From an uncultured Clostridia bacterium (GTDB lineage: Bacteria; Bacillota; Clostridia; Oscillospirales; Ruminococcaceae), in contig CANRDI010000014.1 in the NCBI GenBank assembly GCA_947629335.1, forward strand, positions 1-49,027: a stretch of DNA of 49,027 nt, in the 5' to 3' direction. The notes under the pieces are model-generated. The model worked only from the letters and a program-made list of their open reading frames with translations, was not told the origin of the DNA and did no database searches. Each line of letters begins with the position of its first letter. The first letter of the stretch is position 1. Positions 9,101-17,387 of this stretch are shown here, one piece after another. The translations under genes were made by a program, and so were the position numbers.

Positions 9101-10486
9101 TTCCGCGCTCGTCATTCCGAGAGCGTTCGCAAAGTTTTCAATAAACGAGCCGCAGCCCGAAGAACATGCTTCGTTTAGCAAAATGCTGTCGATTTCGCCG
9201 TTTTTCACGCGCATACATTTCATATCCTGCCCGCCGATGTCTAAGATAAACTCCGCACCGGGCAGTATCTTATCGGCAGCCTTATAGTGCGCCATTGTTT
9301 CGATTTCGCCGAAATCTGCGCCGAGAGCCGCTTTTATCAAATGTTCGCCATATCCTGTCGTGCAGGCTTTAGCAATATACGCGCCATCGGGCATAAGCGG
9401 ATAAAGCTCGTTTAAAATGCCGATAACGGATTTAAGCGGATCGCCGTGGTTGCTGTCATAATGGGAGTATAAAATTTTCGCGTCTTTATCAATAAGCACC
9501 GCTTTTGTCGTCGTCGAACCCGCATCAATGCCCAGATAACAAGCGCCCTCATAAGCGCTCAGGTCGGTGGTCGGAATGACCGACTTTGCATGACGCGCGC
9601 GGAAATCTTCAAGCTCTTGTTCGTCTTTAAACAACGGCGCAAGTCGATCAACCTCGCGGAGCTGGTTATCGCCGAGGCGGCTGCCTTTTTCGCAAAGCTC
9701 GTCTATCGAAAATTCCTCCGCCTCGTCCGAAAGCGCGCACCCCATGGCTACAAACAAATTTGCGTTTTCGGGGAAAATTACGTTTTCGGGTTTTAAGTCA
9801 AGCGTTTCGATAAAGCGCTGTCTGAGTTCCGAAAGATAATGAAGCGGTCCGCCTAAAAACGCGACGTTTCCTTTTATCGGCTTTCCGCAGGCAAGCCCGC
9901 TTATCGTCTGGTTTACAACCGACTGGAAAACAGACGCCGCAACGTCGCTTCGTTTTGCGCCCTCGTTTAAAAGCGGCTGGATGTCGCTTTTTGCAAAAAC
10001 GCCGCAGCGCGAAGCTATCGGATATATCGTCGTATGATCTTTCGACAGCTCGTTTAAGCCGCCTATGTCGGTATTTAAAAGAGCCGCCATCTGGTCGATA
10101 AACGCGCCCGTGCCTCCCGCGCACGAGCCGTTCATTCTCTGTTCAAGTCCGCCCGTAAGGTATGTAATCTTCGCGTCCTCTCCGCCAAGCTCTATTGCCA
10201 CGTCAGTTTTCGGGATAAGAGCTTTTATTGCCGTCGTACCCGCGGCGACCTCCTGTGCAAACGGTATTCCGAGCCATTTCGACACGGATATGCCGCCCGA
10301 ACCCGTAACTGCGACAAGAGCGCGTTCTCCCGAAAGCTCTTTGCCGACTTCGTTTAAAATATCCGAAACGGTTTTTCTTATGTCGGAAAAGTGTCTTTGA
10401 TAGCGGCTGAACAAAAGCTCGTTCTTCTCGTTTAAAACCGCCGCCTTTACGGTTGTCGAACCTATATCAAGCCCTACACGTTTCAA
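6200..10486 (-). CDS. Giant acyl-CoA dehydratase activase-related protein (BcrAD/HgdC + DUF2229 + HgdB-like)
   Basis: About 1428 residues. Two consecutive ASKHA ATPase domains of the 2-hydroxyacyl-CoA dehydratase activator type are visible. The first has [26 protein letters not shown] and [16 protein letters not shown]; the second has [26 protein letters not shown] and [15 protein letters not shown]. The GSCAGG and ACSSGCG segments carry the cysteines that ligate an inter-subunit 4Fe-4S cluster in this family. A CGKCSNNC motif near residue 620 follows, then a DUF2229-type region and a C-terminal HgdB-like part. The physiological substrate of these large fused proteins is not established. I choose a TTG start (10486) because GGGAGTGA lies 8 bases upstream and the conserved fold begins two codons later; a start at 10522 lacks such a site. 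A consensus promoter lies at 10667-10695. Confidence 0.88.
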   Translation of the reverse strand: MKRVGLDIGSTTVKAAVLNEKNELLFSRYQRHFSDIRKTVSDILNEVGKELSGERALVAVTGSGGISVSKWLGIPFAQEVAAGTTAIKALIPKTDVAIELGGEDAKITYLTGGLEQRMNGSCAGGTGAFIDQMAALLNTDIGGLNELSKDHTTIYPIASRCGVFAKSDIQPLLNEGAKRSDVAASVFQSVVNQTISGLACGKPIKGNVAFLGGPLHYLSELRQRFIETLDLKPENVIFPENANLFVAMGCALSDEAEEFSIDELCEKGSRLGDNQLREVDRLAPLFKDEQELEDFRARHAKSVIPTTDLSAYEGACYLGIDAGSTTTKAVLIDKDAKILYSHYDSNHGDPLKSVIGILNELYPLMPDGAYIAKACTTGYGEHLIKAALGADFGEIETMAHYKAADKILPGAEFILDIGGQDMKCMRVKNGEIDSILLNEACSSGCGSFIENFANALGMTSAEFAVLGLSAENPVDLGSRCTVFMNSRVKQAQKEGATVADISAGLSYSVCKNALFKVIKLRDTSTMGDKIIVQGGTFMNDSVLRAFELIVGKNVVRPDKAGLMGAYGSALIALERDDGKGTSLAGLKTLEDFKAEKTAARCGKCSNNCLLTITKFPDGKRYISNNRCERGAGNISTGEKMPNLYDYKYHLLFDRECLPEDKAPRGVIGLPRVLGMYENYPFWHKLFTELGFSVKLSPKSSRAIYDKGIETMPSESVCYPAKLAHGHIQALIDEGVKLIFYPAMPYEMNNENGGDNHYNCPVVATYSEVIKNSVPELRSSVKFMNPFLPIFHEKRMGERLYEEFSANLPELNITKREIKDALAKAYAEDTAFKEEMRRKGEETLAFLKANNKRGIVLAGRPYHVDPEINHGLPEMVSGYGFAVLTEDSVAHLEKVVRPIRVVDQWTYHTRLYAAAHVVGNNDCLELVQLNSFGCGLDAVTTDEVQEILHSFGKLYTCLKIDEVNNLGAARIRLRSLISVVNERTRHRYKPVRGHIGYIKQPEFTAEMRKKHTILCPQMAPIHFDLLEAAFIHSGYNIVILRDCSKAVVDEGLKYVNNDACYPSILIVGQLIHALNSGKYDLNNTSVMITQTGGACRATNYVGMLKKALKDAGYDNVPLISLNVVGLEKQSGFKITAGMAVRAFMSIIYGDVLQRCLYKVRPYEAEKGSANALYEKWRLYLRDELKSISLPRFNENVRNIVKEFSEFPVVDVKKPKIGLVGEILVKFHPVANNDIIGLLENEGCEVVVPDLMGFFYYICSHGVTKRKLLYCSRLKKFAENSVIRAFNFMEHSYRKAVKDTKFGSPGDIFEMMESVKPIVSNGNIAGEGWFLSAEMLELIHNGVPNIVCMQPFACLPNHVTGKGVIGELRRQHPESNIVAVDFDPGASEVNQVNRIKLMLTQAFANEGISRKSIVSQTALTDKYSKLVSNS

Positions 10487-10666
10487 TTTACAAATCACTC
10501 CCAAAAAGGCTGTATGATACAAACTGACGACAAAACCGCGCTTCGCGGCTTTTCATCAATTTGAAATTTTACTTTATTTTTTACGTCATTTCACGTTCGG
10601 CTGCATTTTTATACAGCGCCTCTGCCGCTGCTTCAGCAAACGCGGCGAAAGCTGTCCGCAGATTTA

Positions 10667-10695
10667 ATTATAACACATTTTTGTTGAAAAGTCAA
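10667..10695 (-). promoter_or_regulatory. Sigma-A promoter of the CoA-activase gene
   Basis: Minus strand: TTGACT (10690-10695), 17 bp, TATAAT (10667-10672) with an extended TGT before the -10. The predicted start near 10660 gives a 174-base leader. In that leader I see only a short CCGCG/CGCGG hairpin near 10535-10547 and no recognised riboswitch. Confidence 0.8.
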
Positions 10696-10736
10696 CAAGC
10701 AATATATTGAAAATCAGCATAAAACTTCGAATAAAA

Positions 10737-10763
10737 CAGAAAAACTCCGCATTTGCGCGGAGT
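10737..10763 (-). terminator. Terminator of the ylxM-ffh-rpsP-khpA cluster
   Basis: On the minus strand ACTCCGC (10757-10763) pairs with GCGGAGT (10744-10750) around a six-base loop, followed by TTTTCTGTTTT. It lies about 100 bp after khpA. Between them is a 9-bp inverted repeat (CGATAAAGC/GCTTTATCG). Confidence 0.75.
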
Positions 10764-10867
10764 CAGACCGCCGATAAAGCCCGCGCCGCGCAGCAAAACC
10801 GCCGCGCGATATGTCAAGTGCGCGCCGCTTTATCGAAAGTCTGAAAATCATTTTTTCCGACAAAACA

Positions 10868-11104
10868 TCAGTCGATCTCAACGGAAATCTTCTCATTTGC
10901 ACGGACAGCGCCCGCACGCATAACAGTGCGTATAGACTTTGCTATCCTGCCCTGCTTTCCGATGACTCTTCCCATATCGTCCGCGCCGACGTGAAGATGA
11001 TATACCACAACGCCTTCCTCGTTCGGCTCATCAACTGTTACCGTCACTGCGCTCTTATCCTCTACAAGCGCGGACGCAATAGTAATAAGAAGTTCTTTTA
11101 ACAT
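10868..11104 (-). CDS. khpA: KH-domain RNA-binding protein KhpA
   Basis: 78 residues, the standard KhpA (YlqC) length. It is a single type-II KH domain with the motif VIGKQGRIAKSIRTVMRA, where the GKQG loop is the GXXG RNA contact. In Firmicutes KhpA pairs with KhpB/EloR and influences cell elongation and division through RNA binding. It follows rpsP by 57 bp, its usual neighbour. AGGA lies a few bases before the ATG. The genes normally next in this cluster (rimM, trmD, rplS) are absent; a terminator follows instead. Confidence 0.92.
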   Translation of the reverse strand: MLKELLITIASALVEDKSAVTVTVDEPNEEGVVVYHLHVGADDMGRVIGKQGRIAKSIRTVMRAGAVRANEKISVEID

Positions 11105-11161
11105 ATTCCTGCCCTTCCATTTTGCGGCTAAAGCCGCGGTAAATTATCTCTTATTGTACGA

Positions 11162-11392
11162 TCAGCCTTTAAGCAGACGCTTAACGGTGTCGGTAGGCTG
11201 TGCGCCTTTCTTTATCCACTCTTCAGCCTTTTCCTTGTTGATGTTTACAACAACGGGGTCTTTGGTAGGATCGTAATAACCGATCTCCTCGATAAAACGA
11301 CCGTCCCTCGGATAACGGCTGTCCGCGACAACTACGCGGTAGAACGGTGCTTTCTTAGCGCCCATTCTTCTCAGTCTTATCTTTACTGCCAT
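11162..11392 (-). CDS. rpsP: 30S ribosomal protein S16
   Basis: 76 residues. The N-terminus [25 protein letters not shown] followed by [15 protein letters not shown] is diagnostic of bS16, an assembly protein that binds 16S rRNA in the small-subunit body. The C-terminus is short (ends VKRLLKG), within the range for Firmicutes. It lies between a small membrane protein gene and khpA in a co-directional cluster headed by ylxM-ffh. Confidence 0.96.
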   Translation of the reverse strand: MAVKIRLRRMGAKKAPFYRVVVADSRYPRDGRFIEEIGYYDPTKDPVVVNINKEKAEEWIKKGAQPTDTVKRLLKG

Positions 11393-11451
11393 TTATATTC
11401 ACCTCCAAAAAATTTTTTGTGTATTTCAAGACGTTTCCGCCGAGAAAGCAT

Positions 11452-11685
11452 TTACCATACAAGCGCCGCAATACCGAAAAATATCATCGCGCCGCCCGCA
11501 AATCCAATAAAAAGTCTTAATACATTGCGGTTTTTAAGCCGCGGCTTTGGTCTGCCACGCTGAAAGCTCCAAAAATCGACATACCGTTTAAGGTCGAATA
11601 CTGCCGCGAAAATATTGAATATTCCCGCCGCGATTAACAAAGGACCAAGCCATTTTATAACATACAAAAACGCTTCGTCTTTCAT
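11452..11685 (-). CDS. Small two-span membrane protein inside the ffh-rpsP cluster
   Basis: 77 residues with two hydrophobic segments (about 8-30 and 57-77) and a basic loop between them (RGRPKPRLKNRNVLR). The topology resembles Imm17-type small membrane proteins, but I cannot confirm homology and do not assign a function. It begins 12 bp after the ffh stop and precedes rpsP by 59 bp, so it is probably co-transcribed. A membrane protein gene between ffh and rpsP is not part of the usual Firmicutes arrangement. Confidence 0.7.
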   Translation of the reverse strand: MKDEAFLYVIKWLGPLLIAAGIFNIFAAVFDLKRYVDFWSFQRGRPKPRLKNRNVLRLFIGFAGGAMIFFGIAALVW

Positions 11686-11697
11686 AGGCTGTCCTTC

Positions 11698-13059
11698 TTA
11701 CATTCCCGGAAAACCGCCCATGCCTCCCATATTCATCGGAAATTTCGGAAAGCGCCTTTTCTTTCCCTTGCCCGTAAGACCCATTTGCTTCATGACTTTC
11801 TGCATCTGGTCAAACTGTTTTAAAAGCTGGTTCACTTCTTCTACCGACGTTCCCGAACCCGCCGCGATACGGCGTTTTCTCTTTGCGTCGATAATCGACG
11901 GCTTTTCGCGCTCGCGCTTTGTCATTGAGGAAATTATAGCCTTTGTATGCGGCATTTTCTTTTCGTCGATGTCCTCGTCTTTGACCTTTCCCGCAACGCC
12001 CGGTATCATATTCAGAAGATTTCTTATATTGCCCATTTTCTCGATCTGCTCGAACTGGGCATAAAGATCGTTCATATCGAACTTGTTTTCTTCAAGTTTT
12101 TTTACAGCCTTTGCGGCTTCTTTTTCATCAATGGAAGCCTTTGCCTTGTCAATAAGCGTCAGCACGTCGCCCATTCCGAGTATTCTTGACGCCATTCTGT
12201 CGGGATAAAAAGGCTCTATATCGTCGGGCTTTTCGCCAATGCCCGCAAACTTTATCGGCTTTCCCGTAATTGCAAGCACCGTAAGCGCCGCGCCGCCCCT
12301 TGTATCGCCGTCGAGCTTTGTCAAAATAACGCCCGTAATGTCGAGCGCCTCGTTAAAGCTCTCCGCAACATTTACTGCGTCCTGTCCCGTCATTGAGTCA
12401 ACGACAAGCAATATCTCGTTCGGCTGTGTTTTTGCTTTTATGTTTTTAAGCTCGTCCATAAGCGTTTCGTCAATGTGCAGACGACCCGCCGTATCGAGCA
12501 AAACCGTGTCAAAACCTTGGTCTTTCGCGTATTTTATGCCGTGCTCGGCAATTTCTACGGGATTTCCCTGACCTTCTTCAAAGACGTGTGCGCCGACCTT
12601 TGAGCCGACAATTTTAAGCTGTTCAATAGCCGCAGGACGGTAAACGTCGCACGCCACCAAAAGCGGTCTGCGGTTCTGTCCTTCAAGCCACTTTGCAAGC
12701 TTCGCGCAGTGCGTGGTCTTGCCCGCGCCCTGAAGTCCGCACATCATAATAACGCACGGCGGCTTTGACGGAAAATCGAGCCTCGCCGTAGACGTTCCCA
12801 TAAGCTCTATAAGCTCGCTATGAACAATATCAATGACCTGCTGTGCGGGAGTAAGGCTTTCCATGACCTTTGCGCCGAGAGCCTTTTCGCTGACCTTATT
12901 CACAAAGTCCTTTGCGACTTTAAAGTTTACGTCCGCGTCAAGAAGCGCCATTCTTACCTCGCGCATCGCGTCCTTTATATCCTTTTCGGTGAGCTTTCCG
13001 TGGTTTTTAAGCCTGCCGAAAACGTTGTTCAGTTTTTGTGAAAGTCCCTCAAAAGCCAT
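11698..13059 (-). CDS. ffh: Signal recognition particle GTPase Ffh
   Basis: 453 residues, typical length. Order: N domain, G domain, then M domain. Motifs seen: GLQGAGKTTHCAKLAKWL (P-loop), DVYRPAAIEQL, DTAGRLHIDETLMDEL, TKLDGDTRGGAAL (guanine recognition) and GIGEKPDDIEPF. The M domain has GMGDVLTLIDKA and the SRP RNA-binding segment SSMTKREREKPSIIDAKRKRRIAAGSG (quoted in part), then a Met/Gly-rich tail (MGGMGGFPGM). It delivers nascent membrane proteins to FtsY at the membrane. It follows ylxM by 18 bp, the classic pairing. Confidence 0.97.
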   Translation of the reverse strand: MAFEGLSQKLNNVFGRLKNHGKLTEKDIKDAMREVRMALLDADVNFKVAKDFVNKVSEKALGAKVMESLTPAQQVIDIVHSELIELMGTSTARLDFPSKPPCVIMMCGLQGAGKTTHCAKLAKWLEGQNRRPLLVACDVYRPAAIEQLKIVGSKVGAHVFEEGQGNPVEIAEHGIKYAKDQGFDTVLLDTAGRLHIDETLMDELKNIKAKTQPNEILLVVDSMTGQDAVNVAESFNEALDITGVILTKLDGDTRGGAALTVLAITGKPIKFAGIGEKPDDIEPFYPDRMASRILGMGDVLTLIDKAKASIDEKEAAKAVKKLEENKFDMNDLYAQFEQIEKMGNIRNLLNMIPGVAGKVKDEDIDEKKMPHTKAIISSMTKREREKPSIIDAKRKRRIAAGSGTSVEEVNQLLKQFDQMQKVMKQMGLTGKGKKRRFPKFPMNMGGMGGFPGM

Positions 13060-13077
13060 TTGCTCACCTCATTTTTT

Positions 13078-13422
13078 TTACATTGCGTTTTCAATTTCCG
13101 AAAGTATTTTTAAAAGCTCGTCTGTTTCCTGCGAATAATTTTCATTCTCCGAAATTGCTCCGACAAGCTCTCTCGCACGCGCCGTCAGTTTCAAAACGAA
13201 ATTAAGACGTTTTGCGTTTCCGAGCGCTTCTTCAAACGCCAAAAGCCGCTTTTCGCCTTTTTTCCTCGCGTCGTTGGCAGAGGGGCGCGTTATCCCGCCC
13301 ATTTCCTCGGCAATTTCCGACAGCGACAAGTCGGAATTGTATTTCAAATCGACCGCTTCTCTCTGATTTTTTGAGAGCAGCTCTCCGTAAATATCAAGCA
13401 GCAGCGCAAAATTCTCATTCAT
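13078..13422 (-). CDS. ylxM: YlxM/p13-family putative SRP-associated DNA-binding protein
   Basis: 114 residues. It carries a sigma-70 region-4-like HTH: LLSKNQREAVDLKYNSDLSL, then SEIAEEMGGITRPSANDARKK. This family is nearly always encoded just before ffh, as here (18 bp gap), and stimulates SRP in some streptococci. The C-terminal half is helical and charged. It is the first gene of the cluster, about 45 bp downstream of a perfect sigma-A promoter at 13465-13493. Confidence 0.92.
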   Translation of the reverse strand: MNENFALLLDIYGELLSKNQREAVDLKYNSDLSLSEIAEEMGGITRPSANDARKKGEKRLLAFEEALGNAKRLNFVLKLTARARELVGAISENENYSQETDELLKILSEIENAM

Positions 13423-13464
13423 AATATCCCTGTATCATAAAAACGCCTTACACCGACAAATGGT

Positions 13465-13493
13465 ATTATAACAAATAAATTCTCATTTGTCAA
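13465..13493 (-). promoter_or_regulatory. Sigma-A promoter of the ylxM-ffh-rpsP-khpA operon
   Basis: Minus strand: TTGACA (13488-13493), 17 bp, TATAAT (13465-13470), extended -10 (TGT). Both hexamers are perfect consensus. It diverges from the promoter at 13533-13561, with 40 bp between them. Confidence 0.88.
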
Positions 13494-13532
13494 GGGGGAT
13501 TTTTAATTTTTCTCAAAATTTTAAAAAACCGC

Positions 13533-13561
13533 TTTTCAAAACGGCTGTCTTATGGTATAAT
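13533..13561 (+). promoter_or_regulatory. Sigma-A promoter of the orphan membrane protein gene
   Basis: TTTTCA (13533-13538, four of six consensus bases), 17 bp, and a perfect TATAAT (13556-13561) with extended TGG. It is divergent from the ylxM promoter. Confidence 0.7.
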
Positions 13562-13592
13562 TTAATTGTATGTATTACAGAAAGGGAAAATT

Positions 13593-14207
13593 ATGAATAA
13601 ATTCAAGGAAATATTTTTAAAAATTCTCCCGATGCTTATAGTGCTTGTTTCAACGGGCATTTTTATGTTTGCGGTTAAATTTGTGATCGGCATTTTCTAC
13701 GACCCGAAAGATACGGTTTACGAAAAAACCTATGGTGACGAAAAGTTTGTTGTTGTACAGTGCTATCAAAACCCGTCGAGCCATTATTATGTTTTTGCGG
13801 GAGATTATGTTTTCAATGCCGAAAACTACAACAATGTCGCTTCCGAACATGACAAAACGCATCTTAGCGACGAGCCGATCGCCATTTTCACTCTCAACGA
13901 AACGCCGCTCGATATGGACAGCACTACCGTAAAGACCGTTCTTGACGGAAACGGGCTTATTGCTTTACAGTTCGGAGAGTTTATCATTTACAGGCTCGAA
14001 GGAGAATACGGAGTTTTTGCGCCGCTGCGTGAATTTAAAGAAAGCGCGACGAAGCGCAAAAACGATCTGTATGTTGTGCGGCAGCTTATGAAAGACGAGC
14101 AATACAAGAATTTCGACCTGCCGTCATGGGAGAGCGAGAATGATTTTCTGAAAAACCTCGAAAAGATAGAATGGTATCTTGATACGGAATATATTGAAGA
14201 CAACTGA
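13593..14207 (+). CDS. Unrecognised single-span membrane protein
   Basis: 204 residues from the ATG at 13593, which has AAAGGGA 5 bases upstream; an in-frame TTG at 13566 would lie almost on the -10 and is unlikely. One strong hydrophobic segment (about residues 10-35, LPMLIVLVSTGIFMFAVKFV) is followed by an extracytoplasmic, mixed alpha/beta domain rich in Tyr, Asp and Glu. It contains FGEFIIYRLEGEYGVFAPLR and a Lys/Glu-rich C-terminus. No known family motif is visible. It has its own promoter and stands alone upstream of a repeat and phoH. Small membrane-bound sensor or envelope protein are possibilities; no function is assigned. Confidence 0.75.
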   Translation: MNKFKEIFLKILPMLIVLVSTGIFMFAVKFVIGIFYDPKDTVYEKTYGDEKFVVVQCYQNPSSHYYVFAGDYVFNAENYNNVASEHDKTHLSDEPIAIFTLNETPLDMDSTTVKTVLDGNGLIALQFGEFIIYRLEGEYGVFAPLREFKESATKRKNDLYVVRQLMKDEQYKNFDLPSWESENDFLKNLEKIEWYLDTEYIEDN

Positions 14208-14318
14208 AATGATATCAGAAAGGCGTTTTTAATAGTGGCACTTTTTCTGAACTTCGAGAAAGGGAAGCAATGAAAGAAATGACCGAAAGCAAAAAAACAA
14301 GCGTCATAAGCCGATTTG

Positions 14319-14400
14319 TCTTGAAGCATTTTAATATTATCCGCCATAGGCGGATACCATACCTGTACACTATACACTGTAAACTGTTGTAAACTGTCTT
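14319..14400. repeat. Dispersed hairpin repeat (GTACACT family), copy 1
   Basis: ATTTTAATATTATCCGCC-ata-GGCGGATACCAT forms a 7-bp hairpin, followed by a stretch of ACTGTA/GTACACT-like steps. The same design recurs at 15402-15605 (two inverted copies) and 26118-26190, with the stem sequence changed in step on both arms. It lies directly upstream of the phoH ribosome site. Confidence 0.6.
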
Positions 14401-14420
14401 TGACAGGAGGAAATATTGTT

Positions 14421-15401
14421 GTGACTGAAAAAACTATTACCATGAACAGCGCCGAGGAAATAAGCGCGGTATTCGGAGATCTTGACAAGAACATCAATCT
14501 TATACAAAAGGCGTTTTCCGTTACGATCTTCTCGCGCGGTTCTCAGATAAGGATAAGCGGCGAGAGCGAAATATCTGTCGATAATGCGGAAAAAGCGGTA
14601 AAAACGCTTTGCGGTTATTTTGAGCGCGGAGAAATTATCGAGGATCAACAGGTGAGGTATGCTATTGCTATGGTAAACGAGGGAAATGAAAAAGAAATAG
14701 CGACGGTTTCGGGGGACTGTGTGTGCGTTTCATATGCGGGAAAGCCGATAAAGCCGAAAACCGTCGGACAGAAGAAATACTGCGACCTTATACGAAAAAA
14801 CACTATTACTTTCGGCGTAGGTCCTGCGGGAACGGGAAAGACCTATCTTGCGGTAGCGCTGGCGGTGACTGCTTTCAAGCAAAAGCAGGTGCAGAGGATA
14901 ATTCTTACCAGACCCGCCGTTGAAGCGGGCGAAAAGCTGGGTTTTTTGCCGGGAGATCTGCAAAACAAGGTTGACCCGTATCTCAGACCGCTTTATGACG
15001 CGCTTTTTGAAATGCTTGGGCAGGAGAGCTTTTCAAAACTGCACGAAAGGGGAGTTATCGAGGTCGCGCCGCTGGCATATATGCGCGGAAGAACGCTTGA
15101 CGACAGCTTTATTATCCTTGACGAAGCGCAGAACACTACGCGCGAGCAGATGAAGATGTTTTTAACTCGTCTGGGGTTCAACTCGAAAATGGTAATAACA
15201 GGCGACGTGACACAGATAGACCTGCCCGAAACGAAAAAATCGGGGCTTGTAGATGCGCTGAAAATTCTGAAAAACGTAGAGGATATCGGGCAGAATTTGT
15301 TTACGGAAAAGGACGTTGTACGTCACAGGCTGGTTCAGGACATTGTAAAGGCATATGCGGAATATGCGGACAACGCACACAGGCGCGAGAGAAAGAGATG
15401 A
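14421..15401 (+). CDS. phoH: PhoH-like ATPase
   Basis: About 326 residues from a GTG start with AGGAGG 10 bases upstream. The N-terminal part (to about 100) is a KH-like domain as in YbeZ/PhoH. The ATPase has ITFGVGPAGTGKTYLAVALA (Walker A), LTRPAVEAGEKLGFLPGDL, IILDEAQNTTREQMKMFLTR (Walker B) and MVITGDVTQIDLP. PhoH proteins of this type are RNA-linked ATPases that work with the endoribonuclease YbeY. Here ybeY is the second gene downstream, separated by a methyltransferase and a MITE-like repeat. The call is firm; the KH assignment rests on length and position. Confidence 0.92.
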   Translation: MTEKTITMNSAEEISAVFGDLDKNINLIQKAFSVTIFSRGSQIRISGESEISVDNAEKAVKTLCGYFERGEIIEDQQVRYAIAMVNEGNEKEIATVSGDCVCVSYAGKPIKPKTVGQKKYCDLIRKNTITFGVGPAGTGKTYLAVALAVTAFKQKQVQRIILTRPAVEAGEKLGFLPGDLQNKVDPYLRPLYDALFEMLGQESFSKLHERGVIEVAPLAYMRGRTLDDSFIILDEAQNTTREQMKMFLTRLGFNSKMVITGDVTQIDLPETKKSGLVDALKILKNVEDIGQNLFTEKDVVRHRLVQDIVKAYAEYADNAHRRERKR

Positions 15402-15605
15402 CAGTGGAAAGTGTGCGTTGTCAGTGTACAGTTAATAGTGAACAGTTGAGGAATCCGCTTCGCAGATATTATTTGATTGTTGTCAACATTAAAGGTTGCT
15501 CGTTTGCCTGTTGGCTAAAAACAATTTTAATATTATCTGCCGCAAGGCGGATACCATAGCTATATACTGTACACTATTAACTGTAAACTGACAACAAGAC
15601 TATAA
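15402..15605. repeat. MITE-like inverted repeat element between phoH and the methyltransferase gene
   Basis: About 200 bp without a gene. The left half has CAGTGTACAGTTAATAGTG and then the hairpin ATCCGC-ttc-GCAGAT; the right half has ATCTGCC-gcaa-GGCGGAT followed by TACTGTACACTATTAACTG. The two halves are inverted copies of one unit, so the whole can fold on itself. Related single copies lie at 14319-14400 and 26118-26190. Confidence 0.6.
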
Positions 15606-15626
15606 ACTAACGACGGAGGAAATACA

Positions 15627-16406
15627 ATGGCAGACTGGAACAGCGAACAATATCTCAGATTTAAGGCTCAGAGAACGCAGCCCTCGATTGACCTTGCGGC
15701 GAGGATTTCCGCGAAAGACCCGCGCGAGATTATCGACATTGGGTGCGGTCCGGGAAACAGCACGAAGGTGCTTAAAGAGCGCTTTCCGAATGCGCGTATC
15801 ACGGGCGCTGACAACAGCGAAAATATGCTTGAAAGCGCGCGGAAAAACGTCCCCGAATGTGAGTTTATAAAACTTGACGCGGGCGGGGATCTGACAGCGT
15901 TTAAAGATAAATTTGACGTGGTGTTTTCAAACGCCTGTTTGCAATGGATTTCAAATCACGCGCGGCTGATACCGAATTTGTTTTCAATGCTGAAAAAAGG
16001 CGGGGAGCTTGCGGTGCAGATACCTGTGCAGTTTGAAGAGCCTATACATAAAATTATAGCAAAAACTGTAAACAGTGAAAAATGGCGCGGAAAATTTACA
16101 AACCCGCGGATATTTTACACGCTTTCCGACGGGGAATATTTCGACATTCTTTCAGAGCTTACGGACGATTTTGAAATGTGGAGAACGATTTATTTTCACA
16201 GAATGGCAGGTGTTGAAAGCATAATCGAATGGTATAAATCAACGGGCTTGAAGCCGTATCTTGAAGTGCTGACAGAAACTGAAAGCAAGGAATTTCTCGG
16301 CGAGATACGCGCACAGCTTGAAAAGGAATACGCAAAGCAGGAAAACGGCGAAATTATTTTCAGATTTCCGAGGCTGTTTTTTACTGCAAAGAAAAATAAG
16401 GAATGA
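15627..16406 (+). CDS. tam: Trans-aconitate 2-methyltransferase-like SAM methyltransferase
   Basis: 259 residues, the length of Tam. N-terminus ADWNSEQYLRFKAQRTQPSI is the typical W....Y..F...R..P..DL pattern. The class I SAM-binding motif is IIDIGCGPGNSTKVLKERFP, followed by ITGADNSENMLESAR and FSNACLQWISNH. The C-terminal half (RIFYTLSDGEYFDIL, MAGVESIIEWYKSTGLKPYL) matches the Tam substrate domain. Tam methylates trans-aconitate, a citric-cycle inhibitor; the substrate here is inferred from family. GGAGG lies upstream of the ATG. The stop overlaps the region of the ybeY start, so the two are translationally coupled. Confidence 0.85.
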   Translation: MADWNSEQYLRFKAQRTQPSIDLAARISAKDPREIIDIGCGPGNSTKVLKERFPNARITGADNSENMLESARKNVPECEFIKLDAGGDLTAFKDKFDVVFSNACLQWISNHARLIPNLFSMLKKGGELAVQIPVQFEEPIHKIIAKTVNSEKWRGKFTNPRIFYTLSDGEYFDILSELTDDFEMWRTIYFHRMAGVESIIEWYKSTGLKPYLEVLTETESKEFLGEIRAQLEKEYAKQENGEIIFRFPRLFFTAKKNKE

Positions 16407-16408
16407 TT

Positions 16409-16879
16409 ATGAATATTTACATTGATTTCAGCGACGAGCAGGACAAAATAAAACTTGATTTTCCTGCGGAAAGTCTTATAGAGGACTGCGCGAAAGAGGC
16501 TCTCAAAGAGGAAGAAATAGAGGACGACGCGGAAGTTTCGGTGACGTTTGTTGACAATGAGCGAATACATGAGCTTAACAAAATTCACCGCGGCATTGAC
16601 CGCGAAACGGACGTGCTTTCGTTTCCGCTGGGTGATGAAAACGGGTTTGAGATAAACTGCGACAATGACGCTATACTGCTCGGAGATATAGTTATCTCGC
16701 TCGAAAAAGCCGCTGTGCAGGCTGAAGAATACGGTCATTCGATAAAGCGCGAGGTTGCGTTTTTGCTCACACATTCGCTCTTTCATCTTTTAGGCTACGA
16801 CCATGAAACGCCCGAAGAAGAAAAAGAGATGTTCCAAAAGCAGGAAAAAGTTCTCGAAAAGTTAGGTATCACAAGATGA
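16409..16879 (+). CDS. ybeY: Endoribonuclease YbeY
   Basis: 156 residues from the ATG at 16409 (AAGGA 6 bases upstream; an ATG at 16403 overlaps the previous stop but lacks spacing). The zinc-binding signature HSLFHLLGYDHE supplies three histidines, and the family segment IHELNKIHRGIDRETDVLSF is present. YbeY is a single-strand endoribonuclease for rRNA maturation and 70S quality control. It sits in the usual phoH-ybeY-dgkA order, interrupted by tam. It overlaps dgkA by 4 bases (ATGA). Confidence 0.94.
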   Translation: MNIYIDFSDEQDKIKLDFPAESLIEDCAKEALKEEEIEDDAEVSVTFVDNERIHELNKIHRGIDRETDVLSFPLGDENGFEINCDNDAILLGDIVISLEKAAVQAEEYGHSIKREVAFLLTHSLFHLLGYDHETPEEEKEMFQKQEKVLEKLGITR

Positions 16880-17337
16880 AGTTTTTAAAGAGCTTTTATT
16901 ATGCGGTGCGGGGAATTGCCGAAGCGGTAAAGGGCAGAAATTTTCGGATAATGCTGTGCATTGGCGCGCTCGCGGTCTTGTTTGCGGGAATGTTCTGCGA
17001 ACTGAGCAGGGCGGAATGGGCGGTATTGCTCCTGACCTGCGGAGTTGTCCTGAGCGCGGAAACGGTAAACACGGGCATAGAACGGCTTTCGGACAAGGTA
17101 AGCCGCGAAAAGGACGCGCTTATCGGAAAATGCAAGGACTGTTCGGCGGGCGCGTCGCTTATCGTTTCATTAGCCGCGGCAGCTGTCGGAGTAAAGCTGT
17201 TGTGGAGCGAAAGGGCGTTTGAAAGGGCGGCGGAGTTTTTTTCGGAGCCGATAAGAATTGCGGCGGCGGCAGGAGTTTTGGCGCTGATGATATTGTTTGT
17301 CATTCTGCCGGAGATTTTAAAAAAGCGGAAATTGTAG
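16876..17337 (+). CDS. dgkA: Diacylglycerol/undecaprenol kinase family membrane protein
   Basis: 153 residues with a DgkA core: LSAETVNTGIERLSDKV followed by KDCSAGASLIV, holding the Glu, Asn and Asp residues of the catalytic site. Membrane spans lie at about 27-45, 50-65 and 95-110. An extra C-terminal span (about 125-147, AAAGVLALMILFVILPEILKK) makes it longer than the usual 120-130 residues. In Gram-positives such enzymes mostly phosphorylate undecaprenol. The start overlaps ybeY by 4 bases; cdd and era, often next, are absent. Confidence 0.9.
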   Translation: MKFLKSFYYAVRGIAEAVKGRNFRIMLCIGALAVLFAGMFCELSRAEWAVLLLTCGVVLSAETVNTGIERLSDKVSREKDALIGKCKDCSAGASLIVSLAAAAVGVKLLWSERAFERAAEFFSEPIRIAAAAGVLALMILFVILPEILKKRKL

Positions 17338-17345
17338 AAAAAGTT

Positions 17346-17374
17346 CCCCGCCCGAAAAAGGGCGGGGCATTTTT
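17346..17374 (+). terminator. Intrinsic terminator after dgkA
   Basis: CCCCGCCC (17346-17353), loop gaaaaa, GGGCGGGG (17360-17367), then CATTTTTA. It ends the phoH-dgkA run and also lies at the 3' end of the convergent LRR gene. Confidence 0.88.
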
Positions 17375-17387
17375 ATGCGGTCGGAAT

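Noticed and set aside
6200-10486. Fusion artefact or sequencing error joining two genes
   Set aside because: Single-frame proteins of this size with two ASKHA domains are an established family in Clostridia.
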